Shown in pieces: positions 26,625 to 35,793 of a stretch of 64,000 nt of DNA. The DNA is from AAA044-D11 sp965268555. Lineage in GTDB: Bacteria > Actinomycetota > Actinomycetes > Nanopelagicales > Nanopelagicaceae. Below the pieces are notes generated by a model that worked only from the letters and a program-made list of their open reading frames with translations, was not told where the DNA came from and searched no databases. The DNA lies in contig OZ254174.1 of the NCBI GenBank assembly GCA_965268555.1, positions 248,001-312,000 on the forward strand. Direction: 5' to 3'. A program made the translations under genes and the position numbers. The first letter of the stretch is position 1; every line of letters starts with the position of its first letter.

Positions 26625-27615
26625 AAAAGTTCTTGTAGCTCTTGCGATTCTCACGCTTATCCCAATTTCGACAACCACATCAACCGCGGCTCCATCAAAA
26701 GTAAAAATTGGAGTTATTTACGATGTTGGTGGTCGTGGTGATGACTCGATAAACGATGCAACTGCGGTGGGTGTAGCAGCAGCGAAGAAGAAACTTGGAC
26801 TCTCTGATCTCGATGTTCGCGAATTAGTTACATCTGGCACAAGCTTTGATCGCGAAAATCGAATCGAATTCTTAGTGAAAGCAGATTACGATTTAGTCAT
26901 CGGAGTAGGTTCTTCTTTTAATGAACCAATGACTTATATGTCTGAGAAATATCCAGAATCACAATTTGCGATAATCGGAAGTGCTGGCGTCGAATCCTTA
27001 AATGTAAGCTGTATGAATTTCCGTGGTGATCAGAGCGCATATCTTGCAGGTGTTATGGCGGCACTCAATTCTAAAAGTAAAAAAATAGGTTACCTGGGTG
27101 ATACCGCAAACTTAGCCAATGATGTGATGTCTCGAAATTTCACAGCGGGTGCAAAATCTGTGGTCGCAAAAATAAAGACATTTAACACGAGCTCGGACGC
27201 TTCTTTGGGCGCTGAAGTCAAGGCGCTCAGTTCGCAGGGCGTCGATGTTATCTTCACAACTTGGTCTCGTAACGGCACAATCATTAGCGCCATTTCTAGC
27301 TCCAAAAAATCCATGAAATTAATTGGAGTTAAACCTGAGCAATTCTTTTTATCAAGTAAAGCTGCGAGAAAAATTCTGATTGGTTATGTTAATCAGCGAT
27401 TTGATCTAGCGATTGGCGACCTTTTTGCAGCGGCCGTCGCTGAAAAAACAATTACCGAGATAGTTGATTCAAAACGTGGAGTCTTCGGCAGAAATTACAG
27501 CTTGGTAAATGGCGCTGTTGATTTACAAGCAGCAGGCGCTAATCCAGCATCGATAAGCGCAGTTTCGCGGGCAAAAGCAGCCTTTTTAGCAAAGAAGTTA
27601 ACGGCGGTTAAGTAG
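26617..27615 (+). CDS. BMP/Med-family periplasmic-type binding protein (nucleoside-type ABC uptake)
   Basis: 332 residues. An N-terminal signal peptide (VALAILTLIPISTTTSTAA) is followed by the BMP fold: KIGVIYDVGGRGDDSINDA (as IGVIYDVGGRGDDSIND), GVGSSFNEP, CMNFRGDQSAYLAGVMAA (as FRGDQSAYLAGVMAA) and KKIGYLGD. The family mostly binds nucleosides. There is no lipobox cysteine, so lipid anchoring is not apparent, and no permease or ATPase is next to it. It overlaps trpS by 8 bases and faces the deoC-aldehyde dehydrogenase genes, a fitting neighbour for nucleoside use. Confidence 0.8.
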   Translation: MVRKVLVALAILTLIPISTTTSTAAPSKVKIGVIYDVGGRGDDSINDATAVGVAAAKKKLGLSDLDVRELVTSGTSFDRENRIEFLVKADYDLVIGVGSSFNEPMTYMSEKYPESQFAIIGSAGVESLNVSCMNFRGDQSAYLAGVMAALNSKSKKIGYLGDTANLANDVMSRNFTAGAKSVVAKIKTFNTSSDASLGAEVKALSSQGVDVIFTTWSRNGTIISAISSSKKSMKLIGVKPEQFFLSSKAARKILIGYVNQRFDLAIGDLFAAAVAEKTITEIVDSKRGVFGRNYSLVNGAVDLQAAGANPASISAVSRAKAAFLAKKLTAVK

Positions 27616-27618
27616 AAC

Positions 27619-28458
27619 TTAGATTCCGATTGTGTGCCAGACCGTCTTTATCTCCATGAAATTAACCATTCGCTTTGTAGATTTTGCCTCATTAAAAGAG
27701 TGAACTCGCTTTAAATTCTCAGCACCGAGCTCCTTGATTTCAACTAAATCCTTCTTGCTTAGACCGCTTGCATCCACGCCATCAATTTCCATATGTGAAC
27801 CAACCCAGGTTACGAATTGATCTACCTTTCCGGTAAGAATATTCACAACGCCTGCAGGGACATCACTTGTCGCCAGGCACTCGCCGAGCGTGATTGCGCA
27901 TAGTGGATGTTTTTCGCTAGCAATTAAAATTGCAGTATTGCCAGTAGCAATAACCGGGGCAAGTGCAGAAACTAGATTTAAAAGTGATGGCTTGGAGTCA
28001 GCAAAAATTGCCACTACACCAAGACTTTCTGGAATTGAAAAGTTATAGAACGGACCTGAAACTGGATTTGTAGATCCAGAAATTGAATCAATCTTGTCGC
28101 ACCACCCGGCATACCAAACCCAAGTATCTATAGCGCTTTGAACTTGAATTTTTGCTGCAGCAGGAGTGGCGCCTTCTTGCGCAACTATTTCGGCAACAAA
28201 TTGCTCAATTCGCCCCTGCATAATTTCGGCTACTCGATACAGAACTTGGCCACGATTAAATGCGGTTGCACTGGCCCAACCACTATGTGCAGAACGCGCA
28301 GCTACAACAGATTCGCGTAGATCTTTACGTGAACCATTACATGGGTTAGCTAGAAACTTTCCTTTGGAATCGAGAATTTCATAGACTCGACCAGATTCAC
28401 TTCTTGGGAAGTTTCCGTTGATAAATAACTTATAAGTCTTCATAACATCAATACGCAT
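27619..28458 (-). CDS. Short aldehyde-dehydrogenase-family protein without catalytic domain
   Basis: 279 residues. It matches the N-terminal NAD-binding half of ALDH (YKLFINGNFPRSESG, and an altered ALAPVIATGNTAILIASE and VPAGVVNILTG), but after about residue 215 the catalytic cysteine domain is missing and a ~60-residue tail ending KTVWHTIG replaces it. Neither the catalytic cysteine loop (GHVCC-type) nor the ELGG glutamate motif is present, so it cannot be a normal dehydrogenase. It lies 1 base after the full ALDH gene, which suggests a structural or regulatory partner. I see no frameshift. Confidence 0.8.
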   Translation of the reverse strand: MRIDVMKTYKLFINGNFPRSESGRVYEILDSKGKFLANPCNGSRKDLRESVVAARSAHSGWASATAFNRGQVLYRVAEIMQGRIEQFVAEIVAQEGATPAAAKIQVQSAIDTWVWYAGWCDKIDSISGSTNPVSGPFYNFSIPESLGVVAIFADSKPSLLNLVSALAPVIATGNTAILIASEKHPLCAITLGECLATSDVPAGVVNILTGKVDQFVTWVGSHMEIDGVDASGLSKKDLVEIKELGAENLKRVHSFNEAKSTKRMVNFMEIKTVWHTIGI

Positions 28459-28459
28459 C

Positions 28460-29914
28460 TTAGTTATCTCCCTTCAAGTAACCGGCAAGACCATGACGTC
28501 CACCTTCACGTCCCCAGCCGGACTCTTTATAGCCACCGAAAGGACTCGCGGGATCGAATTTGTTAAAAGTATTTGCCCAGATGACTCCGGCGCGAAGTTG
28601 TTTTGCAGTCCAGAGAATTCGAGAACCCTTATCGCTCCAGATGCCCGCAGATAGGCCATATGGTGAGTTATTTGCTTTCTCGATTGCTTCAGCAGGAGTA
28701 CGAAAAGTAAGTACCGAAAGAACTGGTCCAAAGATTTCTTCACGTGCAATTCTGTGGGATTGCGATACTCCAGTAAATATTGTTGGGGGATACCAGAAGC
28801 CAGTGCTTGGTAGAACGCAATTCGGACTCCATCGCTGTGCACCTTCTATGTCGCCAGAATCAGCAAGCTCTTTAATTCGCGCAAGTTGTGCGCTGCTATT
28901 TATTGCGCCCAAATCTGTGTTCTTATCCATTGGATTGCCGACTCTAATTAAACTAATTCGGTTCCTTAGTTTTTCAAGTATTTCTTCTTGAATATTCTCC
29001 TGGACAAGCAGGCGCGATCCAGCGCAACAAACATGACCTTGATTAAAGAAGATTCCGCTTACTATTCCCTCAACAGCTTCATCTATCGGCGCATCTTCAA
29101 AGACAATGTTTGCGCCTTTGCCGCCTAATTCAAGTGTCGCGCTCTTCTTAGTTCCGGCAATAGCTTTCGCAATTGCTTTACCTACTCCAGTAGAACCGGT
29201 AAATGCGACTTTATCTACTCCGGGATGATTTACTAAATGTGAACCAGTTGCACCATCACCAGTAATGATATTTACAACACCTGCTGGCAGACCTGCTTGT
29301 TGGCAAACTTCGGCAAATAAAAGTGCTGTAAGTGGTGTTGTCTCAGCTGGTTTTAGAACAACAGTATTTCCAGTAGCTAGTGCTGGCGCAATTTTCCAGG
29401 CGAGCATAAGCATTGGAAAGTTCCAGGGAATAATTTGTGCTGCGACGCCATAAGGTTTTGGATTATCGCCTTGGCCTGCATATGAAAGTTTGTCAGCCCA
29501 TCCTGCGTGATAGAAGAAATGTGCTGCTGCAAGTGGAATATCGGTATCTCTAGTTTCACGGATTGGTTTTCCGTTATCAAGCGTTTCAAGTACCGCAAAC
29601 TCACGTGATCGCTCTTGGAGTATTCGTGCAATTCTAAAGAGATATTTTCCGCGTTCTGCACCTGGCATCTTCGACCAGGTCTTTGTGAAGGCGTTGCGGG
29701 CAGCCGTTACAGCTAGGTTTACATCAGCTAGTTCGGCGTAAGCGATTTTTGCGAGTACCTCTTCATTAGCTGGATTAATAGTTAAGAAAGTCTTTCCAGC
29801 TTTAGGGGCAACAAATTTTCCATTTATAAAGAGGCCGTATTGCGATTTGATATCAACAAGGGCAGCAGATTCCGGAGCCGGAGCATATTCAAAATTAGTC
29901 ATATCTGCGTTCAC
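28460..29914 (-). CDS. Aldehyde dehydrogenase (NAD-dependent), full length
   Basis: 484 residues with an intact active site: PWNFPMLMLAWKIAPAL (as PWNFPMLML), GNTVVLKPAE, FTGSTGVGK, catalytic Glu in LELGGKGAN, and catalytic Cys in NQGHVCCAGSR. Next to deoC it most likely oxidises acetaldehyde from deoxyribose-5-phosphate cleavage, though that is inferred from context. The 5'-most start is GTG 29914; ATG 29902 behind AAGAGAG is an equally plausible start that drops four residues. Confidence 0.92.
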   Translation of the reverse strand: MNADMTNFEYAPAPESAALVDIKSQYGLFINGKFVAPKAGKTFLTINPANEEVLAKIAYAELADVNLAVTAARNAFTKTWSKMPGAERGKYLFRIARILQERSREFAVLETLDNGKPIRETRDTDIPLAAAHFFYHAGWADKLSYAGQGDNPKPYGVAAQIIPWNFPMLMLAWKIAPALATGNTVVLKPAETTPLTALLFAEVCQQAGLPAGVVNIITGDGATGSHLVNHPGVDKVAFTGSTGVGKAIAKAIAGTKKSATLELGGKGANIVFEDAPIDEAVEGIVSGIFFNQGHVCCAGSRLLVQENIQEEILEKLRNRISLIRVGNPMDKNTDLGAINSSAQLARIKELADSGDIEGAQRWSPNCVLPSTGFWYPPTIFTGVSQSHRIAREEIFGPVLSVLTFRTPAEAIEKANNSPYGLSAGIWSDKGSRILWTAKQLRAGVIWANTFNKFDPASPFGGYKESGWGREGGRHGLAGYLKGDN

Positions 29915-29919
29915 TCTCT

Positions 29920-30867
29920 TTAATCTAACGTCACGTAGTTGGGGCTAGCGTAATACCCATCGCGCAACTTCATGCGCTGTATGAGCAAATCATTTAGTAG
30001 GGCACTTGCGCCAATCCGAAAGAGGGCGGGATCAAGCCATTCTGGCCCGGCAACTTCATTTACTAGAACTAACTGTTTGATTGCATCCTTAGTATTTCGA
30101 ATACCACCTGCAGGCTTTACACCGATACGAGTGCCAGTCATTTTGTAGAAATCTCTTACAGCTTCAAGCATCACATAAACCACGGGAGCAGTTGCGGCTG
30201 GAGCAACCTTTCCAGTACTCGTCTTAATGAAGTCTGCGCCAGCAAGCATGGCTAGATACGAAGCTTTACGCACATTATCAAGTGTTACTAATTCACCAGT
30301 TTCAAGAATAACTTTCAAATGCGCTTTATCACCACAAAGCTCTTTGATAATTTCAATTTGTTCAAAGACGAGCCCAAGTTTTCCAGATAGAAATGCGCCT
30401 CGATCAATGACCATGTCAATTTCACTCGCACCATTTGCAATTGCATCTTTTGTATCTTGAATCTTAACCTCGATACTTGCCCGGCCGGATGGAAAAGCTG
30501 TTGCAACTGCAGCAACCGGAATATTCTTGCCGCCACCTGAATCGAGTGCAGTGCGAGCAATTTTTACCATGTCGTTGTAAACACAAATTGCACCGACAGA
30601 TGGAACTGTTAAATCTGTTGGATCCGGATAAACACCTTTTGCACAAAGCGCCTTAACTTTCATCGGAGTATCAGCACCTTCAAGTGTAGTTAAATCCACC
30701 ATCCGAATCGCAAGATCAATAGCCCAATTTTTGCTCGAAGTCTTAATGCTTCGAGTTGCAAGCGCTTCAACGCGGGCAGTGGCACCTACCTGATCGACAG
30801 GGGAGAGGGTACTTAAAAATCTCTTTAAGGAAGCTTCGCTCTTATCTGCGAGTAGCGTTGAATTCAC
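29920..30867 (-). CDS. deoC: Deoxyribose-phosphate aldolase
   Basis: 315 residues; the longer DeoC form. The Schiff-base lysine is in DFIKTSTGK, with EIDMVIDRG and VKPAGGIRN for the phosphate and proton-relay sites. It cleaves 2-deoxyribose-5-phosphate into glyceraldehyde-3-phosphate and acetaldehyde. First gene of deoC-ALDH-short ALDH. GTG 30867 is leaderless: -10 TAGATT ends 6 bases upstream. Confidence 0.94.
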   Translation of the reverse strand: MNSTLLADKSEASLKRFLSTLSPVDQVGATARVEALATRSIKTSSKNWAIDLAIRMVDLTTLEGADTPMKVKALCAKGVYPDPTDLTVPSVGAICVYNDMVKIARTALDSGGGKNIPVAAVATAFPSGRASIEVKIQDTKDAIANGASEIDMVIDRGAFLSGKLGLVFEQIEIIKELCGDKAHLKVILETGELVTLDNVRKASYLAMLAGADFIKTSTGKVAPAATAPVVYVMLEAVRDFYKMTGTRIGVKPAGGIRNTKDAIKQLVLVNEVAGPEWLDPALFRIGASALLNDLLIQRMKLRDGYYASPNYVTLD

Positions 30868-30879
30868 GCCACAAATCTA
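30865..30879 (-). promoter_or_regulatory. Leaderless promoter -10 for deoC
   Basis: On the minus strand TAGATT (30879-30874), then 6 bases, then GTG (30867-30865). Confidence 0.65.
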
Positions 30880-30890
30880 GCACTTGAGAA

Positions 30891-32606
30891 TTAATCTTCA
30901 ATCAAACATAAGGTCGCACCGCTGGCAACAGTTTGGCCAACGTTCACGTGCATCTTTGCAATCGTTCCTGCCTTATGTGCAATCAATGGCTGCTCCATCT
31001 TCATAGCCTCGAGTACAACAATTAGCTCTCCAACTTCAACACGATCACCATTAGATTTAACAATCTTCACCACAGTGCCTTGCATCGGGCTTTCTAGTGA
31101 GTCGCCAGCAAGTGCGGTAATTGCATTGCTCTTTACCCGGTGGCGCTTTTGAATTGGCTCGGGTGTGTGGAGTAGTACTTCAAATCTGTGGCCATCAACT
31201 TCAGCAATAATCTTCTGCGATGCAGCTATTGAATCTGCAGTTCCTTGCTTAAATGAGAATGGTGGTATTTCATTATTAAACTCATTTTCAATGTAGCTGG
31301 TGTAAACCTTAAACTCCTTGATGAAGTTTGGATCTTCAACAATTGCTCGATGGAATGGCAGGGCAGTAGCAAGGCCACCAATATCAAATTCACGTAGTGC
31401 TCTGCGCGCACGTTCAATTGCCTCTTCACGAGTAGCGGCAGTAACTATCAACTTAGCCAGGAGCGAATCGAAGTGCGAACCAATTGTGTGGCCATGGTCG
31501 AAACCAGCATCAATTCGAACTCCAGGTCCAGATGGAACTTCCCACTTTGTAATTGTTCCGAGTGATGGAAGAAAACCTTTTCCAGGATCCTCGCCATTGA
31601 TTCTAAATTCAATACTGTGTCCACGAATTACTGGGTCAACTGGATTTATGCTCTGACCATCTGCAATGCGAAATTGCTCGCGCACAAGATCTAAGCCGGT
31701 AACTTCTTCACTTACCGGATGCTCTACCTGGAGGCGAGTGTTAACTTCTAAGAATGAAATTGTTCCGTCAGAGCCGATTAGAAATTCGCAGGTGCCAGCG
31801 CCGATATATCCCGCTTTCTTCATGATTGCCTTGCTCGAGGTATAGAGCTGATCAATTTGAGCTTGGCTTAAGAATGGGGCAGGAGCTTCCTCAACTAATT
31901 TTTGGTGACGACGTTGGAGTGAGCAATCGCGCGTGCTTACAACGATTGCATTTCCTTTTGCATCAATTAAAACTTGGGTTTCAACATGTCGAGGCTTATC
32001 TAAATAGCGTTCTACAAAACATTCACCGCGACCAAAGCCGGTAATAGCTTCGCGAACTGCCGAAGCAAATAATTCTGGGATTTCTTCAATTGTATGCGCA
32101 ACCTTTAAACCACGTCCGCCGCCACCGTGTGCCGCTTTAATAGCAACTGGCAGGCCATGTTTCTTTGCAAATTCCACAATCTCTTCTGGCGTATCGACTG
32201 GATCAATAGTTCCAGCAACGAGTGGAGCGCCGACTTCTGCTGCAATTTTTCTTGCGGATACTTTATCGCCTAGCAATCTAATTGCACTTGGTGGTGGTCC
32301 AATCCAAATTAAACCCGCGGCGAGAACTTTCTCAGCAAAATCCGCGTTCTCAGAGAGGAATCCATAACCAGGATGAACAGCATCTGCTCCGGACTTCTTA
32401 GCAATCTCAATTATTTTATTCTGATCTAAATAAGTTTCTGCGGCAGACAATCCATGAAGCGCATATGCCTCATCGGCTGTTGCAACGTGTAGCGAAGTTC
32501 GATCTTCATCGGAGTAAATAGCAATTGACTTGATTCCGTGATCGCGAGCAGCACGGGCAACACGAACTGCAATCTCACCGCGGTTAGCAATTAGAACTGC
32601 TTTCAT
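30891..32606 (-). CDS. accA: Acyl-CoA carboxylase alpha subunit (biotin carboxylase + BCCP)
   Basis: 571 residues, fused biotin carboxylase and biotin carrier domains of the actinobacterial AccA3 type. The BC part begins VLIANRGEIAVRVARAA and has the ATP-grasp loop KAAHGGGGRG and EVNTRLQVEHPV. The C-terminal carrier domain has the biotinyl lysine in EAMKME. Together with AccB and AccE it carboxylates acetyl- or propionyl-CoA. The start overlaps the maf stop (ATGA). BirA for biotin loading is encoded at 35032. Confidence 0.95.
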   Translation of the reverse strand: MKAVLIANRGEIAVRVARAARDHGIKSIAIYSDEDRTSLHVATADEAYALHGLSAAETYLDQNKIIEIAKKSGADAVHPGYGFLSENADFAEKVLAAGLIWIGPPPSAIRLLGDKVSARKIAAEVGAPLVAGTIDPVDTPEEIVEFAKKHGLPVAIKAAHGGGGRGLKVAHTIEEIPELFASAVREAITGFGRGECFVERYLDKPRHVETQVLIDAKGNAIVVSTRDCSLQRRHQKLVEEAPAPFLSQAQIDQLYTSSKAIMKKAGYIGAGTCEFLIGSDGTISFLEVNTRLQVEHPVSEEVTGLDLVREQFRIADGQSINPVDPVIRGHSIEFRINGEDPGKGFLPSLGTITKWEVPSGPGVRIDAGFDHGHTIGSHFDSLLAKLIVTAATREEAIERARRALREFDIGGLATALPFHRAIVEDPNFIKEFKVYTSYIENEFNNEIPPFSFKQGTADSIAASQKIIAEVDGHRFEVLLHTPEPIQKRHRVKSNAITALAGDSLESPMQGTVVKIVKSNGDRVEVGELIVVLEAMKMEQPLIAHKAGTIAKMHVNVGQTVASGATLCLIED

Positions 32607-33223
32607 GCATTCACCGCCGATCTAGAAATTGAATTCCAAGTAAGACCTAGTGAATTTACCGCTCTGCGAAGAAGCGGAAGTGAGAGACCGATAATTCCCG
32701 AAGGGTCGCCTTCAATTCTTGAGATGAATGGTGCGCTTAGCCCATCCATAGTAAAACCACCTGCAACATTTAGCGGTTCACCCGATGCAACATAACCAGC
32801 AATTTCACCATCAGTCATATCAGCAAAGAAGACTTTTGAGGTTGAAACATCACTTATCTCGATACCGGCTTTGGTATCGATAATGCAATGACCTGTGTGC
32901 AGGTAGCCAAAGTTTCCTCGAAGTTCCTTGCATCTCGCACTCGCAAGCTCTGGGGTAAGTGGTTTCCCGAATGATTTTCCATTGAATTCAAATGTTGAGT
33001 CACAGCCGATAACTAAGTGTTCATTACCAACCAGCTTTGCGACGGTATGGGCTTTTAGAATTGCAAGGGCAATAACCATCTCTTTTGGCGCCAGGGAAGT
33101 TAACTTTGGATCTTCCTCATCAACACCGCTGACAATTACTTCAGCACTTATCCCGCTAGTCTCAAGCAACCGCTTTCTAGACGGTGAAGCCGATGCTAAA
33201 ACCACATTTCGTAATTCTGACAT
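32603..33223 (-). CDS. Maf-family nucleotide pyrophosphatase
   Basis: 206 residues. Maf motifs: LASASPSRKRLLETSGI (as LASASPSRKRLL), SKAKAV-like LKAHTVAK, VIGCDSTFEFNGKSFGKP (as GCDSTFEFNG), and EGDPSGIIGLSLP (as GDPSGIIGL). The usual D/E-R-R segment is modified. It hydrolyses non-canonical NTPs. ATG 33223 overlaps the accE stop by one base, so I prefer it over the in-frame GTG at 33241. It sits inside the acyl-CoA carboxylase cluster, as in many actinobacteria. Confidence 0.88.
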   Translation of the reverse strand: MSELRNVVLASASPSRKRLLETSGISAEVIVSGVDEEDPKLTSLAPKEMVIALAILKAHTVAKLVGNEHLVIGCDSTFEFNGKSFGKPLTPELASARCKELRGNFGYLHTGHCIIDTKAGIEISDVSTSKVFFADMTDGEIAGYVASGEPLNVAGGFTMDGLSAPFISRIEGDPSGIIGLSLPLLRRAVNSLGLTWNSISRSAVNA

Positions 33224-33390
33224 TAGAAGCTTTGCCCCCACTTACGTGGCAGCGGTTGGCGAATTTGAGATTTGCGCCAGAGACTAGCTCTTTCAACTTT
33301 CTTAACTACTGGCATCGGAAGCGCCTTCTCTAAAGCCGCTAACTCCTTAGCGCTAGGAGTTCCATTCAAAATTGTGAATTTTCTATTCAT
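33223..33390 (-). CDS. accE: Acyl-CoA carboxylase epsilon subunit AccE
   Basis: A 55-residue gene on the minus strand. It begins MNRKFTILNGTPSAKELAAL, matching the actinobacterial epsilon-subunit signature (a short beta strand, then G-x-P-x-x-x-E-L-A-A-L), followed by a basic C-terminus (LWRKSQIRQPLPRKW, ending GQSF). AccE stabilises AccA-AccB complexes. Its ATG shares a base with the accB stop (TAATG) and its TAA shares a base with the maf ATG, so the row accB-accE-maf-accA is tightly coupled. Confidence 0.88.
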   Translation of the reverse strand: MNRKFTILNGTPSAKELAALEKALPMPVVKKVERASLWRKSQIRQPLPRKWGQSF

Positions 33391-34961
33391 TACAGTGGAA
33401 TATTTCCATGCTTGCGCGGAGGTAGCGCAACTCGCTTATTGCGCAGCGCATTTAGCGCCTTAACAATTTGATGGCGAGTCTCTTGAGGTTCAATAACCGC
33501 ATCAATAAATCCGCGATCGGCTGCGATGTAAGGATTTAGCAAGGTCTCTTCATAATTATCTATAAGCTCTTTACGAGTCTTATCTACATCTTTTGCATCA
33601 GCAATCTCTTTGCGGTGGAGAATATTTACCGCACCTTGCGCACCCATAACTGCAATCTGCGCAGTAGGCCAAGCTAGATTCACATCTGCACCTAAATGCT
33701 TTGATCCCATAACTATGTAGGCACCGCCATATGCCTTACGTGTAATCACTGTAATCAGTGGAACCGTGGCTTCGCCATATGCATAAAGTAATTTAGCGCC
33801 GCGACGAATAATTCCGTTCCACTCTTGTTCGGTGCCAGGTAGGAATCCAGGAACATCTACAAGCGTTATAACTGGAATACCAAAGGCATCACAGGTGCGC
33901 ACAAAACGTGCAGCCTTTTCACTCGCAGCGATATCAAGTGTTCCGGCCAGCGCTTGTGGCTGGTTTGCGATAATTCCAACTGAACGTCCCTCAATGCGAC
34001 CAAAGCCAACGAGAATATTTGGTGCATAAAGCGTATGCACTTCAAGAAAATCTGCTTCATCTAAAATAGCTTCAACTAAAACCTTCATGTCGTATGGCTT
34101 GTTTGGGTTATCTGGAATCAATGAATCAAGTGCGCGATCAGATGGAGCAACATCGCCACTTTCGGTTGCGGATAAAACTGGAGGTTCGTCCATGTTGTTA
34201 CTTGGAAGATAGGAGAGAAGGGCTTTTACATAATCAATTGCATCATCTTCGCTATCTGCAAGGTAGTGTGAATTTCCGGTTTTAGTGTTGTGAGTACGGG
34301 CACCACCAAGTTCTTCCATTCCGACTTCTTCACCAGTGACCGTCTTGATTACATCAGGTCCAGTAATAAACATTTGAGATGTTTCATTAACCATAATTAC
34401 AAAGTCAGTAATTGCAGGTGAGTAAACAGCGCCACCAGCTGTTGGCCCCATAATTAGAGAGATCTGTGGAATTACACCTGAAGCTCTAACATTTCGCTTA
34501 AAGATTTCACCATACTGGCTAAGTGATGCAACGCCTTCTTGGATTCGGGCGCCACCAGAATCATTAATTCCAACGATAGGAATTCCACTCTTAAGTGCGA
34601 ACTCCATAACTTTCACAATCTTTTCGCCAACAACTTCGCCCAAACTTCCGCCGAAGGTGAGGAAATCTTGCGAATAAATTGCGATTGGTCGGCCATCTAC
34701 GGTTGCATGTCCAGTTACGACACCATCACCATAAATACGATTCTTATCCATTCCAAAATTACTTGAGCGATGTCTTGAGAATGCATCCATCTCTACAAAT
34801 GAGCCTGGGTCAACTAGGCGGGCAATACGTTCGCGCGCGGTTAGTTTCCCTTGGGCATGACGCTTCTCGATTGCCTCTGGTGTTCCGTTCGTTTCGGCTT
34901 GCAAACGACGTCTACGAAGATCAGCAATCTTTCCAGCTGTTGTACGAATATCATCAGTCAC
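33390..34961 (-). CDS. accB: Acyl-CoA carboxylase beta subunit (carboxyltransferase)
   Basis: 523 residues of the propionyl-/acetyl-CoA carboxyltransferase family. The N-half has GGSLGEVVGEKI and INDSGGARIQEG, and the C-half VDVPGFLPGTEQE and AYGGAYIVMGSK, the two oxyanion-hole halves. It transfers CO2 from biotin on AccA to acyl-CoA. GTG 34961 with a leaderless-type box. It is divergent from birA. Confidence 0.95.
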   Translation of the reverse strand: MTDDIRTTAGKIADLRRRRLQAETNGTPEAIEKRHAQGKLTARERIARLVDPGSFVEMDAFSRHRSSNFGMDKNRIYGDGVVTGHATVDGRPIAIYSQDFLTFGGSLGEVVGEKIVKVMEFALKSGIPIVGINDSGGARIQEGVASLSQYGEIFKRNVRASGVIPQISLIMGPTAGGAVYSPAITDFVIMVNETSQMFITGPDVIKTVTGEEVGMEELGGARTHNTKTGNSHYLADSEDDAIDYVKALLSYLPSNNMDEPPVLSATESGDVAPSDRALDSLIPDNPNKPYDMKVLVEAILDEADFLEVHTLYAPNILVGFGRIEGRSVGIIANQPQALAGTLDIAASEKAARFVRTCDAFGIPVITLVDVPGFLPGTEQEWNGIIRRGAKLLYAYGEATVPLITVITRKAYGGAYIVMGSKHLGADVNLAWPTAQIAVMGAQGAVNILHRKEIADAKDVDKTRKELIDNYEETLLNPYIAADRGFIDAVIEPQETRHQIVKALNALRNKRVALPPRKHGNIPL

Positions 34962-34973
34962 GGTCGTAGGTTA
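34959..34973 (-). promoter_or_regulatory. Leaderless promoter -10 for accB
   Basis: On the minus strand TAACCT (34973-34968), 6 bases (ACGACC), then GTG. The same string with one change precedes pepA at 43347. Confidence 0.65.
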
Positions 34974-35031
34974 CTAGTTCCGGCAGAATATTCCTACAAA
35001 CATTTCGTATTAGAGATGAAAAGAGTCTTAC

Positions 35032-35793
35032 ATGCAGCCAGAGTTATTGAGTGCGAATGCAATTACAAGCGCACTAGCCAACGGCTACTGGCGAGTATCA
35101 GTTTTAGATGAGATTGATTCAACACAAAATTATTTACGCACCAGTAATCCAAAATCTGGCGATGTAATTACTGCCGAGTATCAGAGTGCCGGTAAAGGGC
35201 GACTTGATAGAAGTTTTGTTGCAGAGAAATCTACCGCTCTACTCTTTTCAATTTACTTAGAACCAAAGATAAGTGAAGTAAATTTTGGATATATAACGCT
35301 TCTAACTGGTTCAACTGTCACAAACGTTTTAAATGAAATAACTGATTCAAATAAATTTAAATGTAAATGGCCAAATGATGTTTTAATAAATGGCCGCAAA
35401 GTTGCAGGAATTTTGGCGGAACGAAGTGGCAATGGCGTAATTATTGGAATTGGAATTAATGTTTCAACTTCAAAGCAAGATTTGCCAGTAGAAACCGCAA
35501 CCTCAATTTATTTGGAGACTGATCAACTCTTGAATCGGAACAAGCTATTAGTTTCAATTCTGCAGGAGCTAACTTCGCAATTAGCAGCTTGGGAGAGTGG
35601 AACAGATTTAACTCCTAGTTATCGTGCGCTAAGTGCGACCCTTGGCCAAGCCGTTCGCGTAGAACTGCCAGGTGGAATTAGCCATGAGGCGAAAGCGCTA
35701 GATATAGATGAGTCCGGCGCTCTTCACTTAGATGATGGAACGGTAATTACAGTTGGAGATGTCATTCACTTGGAGACTAAACTTTACGAGTGA
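35032..35793 (+). CDS. birA: Biotin-[acetyl-CoA-carboxylase] ligase (class I, no DNA-binding domain)
   Basis: 253 residues. The substrate loop GKGRLDRSF replaces the usual GRGRRGR-type loop; STQNYLR, KWPNDVLINGRKVAGILAE (as WPNDVLINGRK) and GIGINV are the biotin-binding motifs. The C-terminal SH3-like cap is present. No helix-turn-helix, so it does not regulate biotin genes. The gene is divergent from the AccA/B cluster whose BCCP it would modify. The last bases overlap purK (GTGA). Confidence 0.9.
   Translation: MQPELLSANAITSALANGYWRVSVLDEIDSTQNYLRTSNPKSGDVITAEYQSAGKGRLDRSFVAEKSTALLFSIYLEPKISEVNFGYITLLTGSTVTNVLNEITDSNKFKCKWPNDVLINGRKVAGILAERSGNGVIIGIGINVSTSKQDLPVETATSIYLETDQLLNRNKLLVSILQELTSQLAAWESGTDLTPSYRALSATLGQAVRVELPGGISHEAKALDIDESGALHLDDGTVITVGDVIHLETKLYE

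Noticed and set aside
27619..28458. Pseudogene explanation for the short ALDH
   Set aside because: Frame is intact, has a ribosome site and a defined C-terminal tail; no remnant of the catalytic domain follows in any frame.
28560..28991. 143-codon frame on the plus strand inside the aldehyde dehydrogenase
   Set aside because: Antisense to conserved ALDH sequence, with no recognisable motif or start signal.
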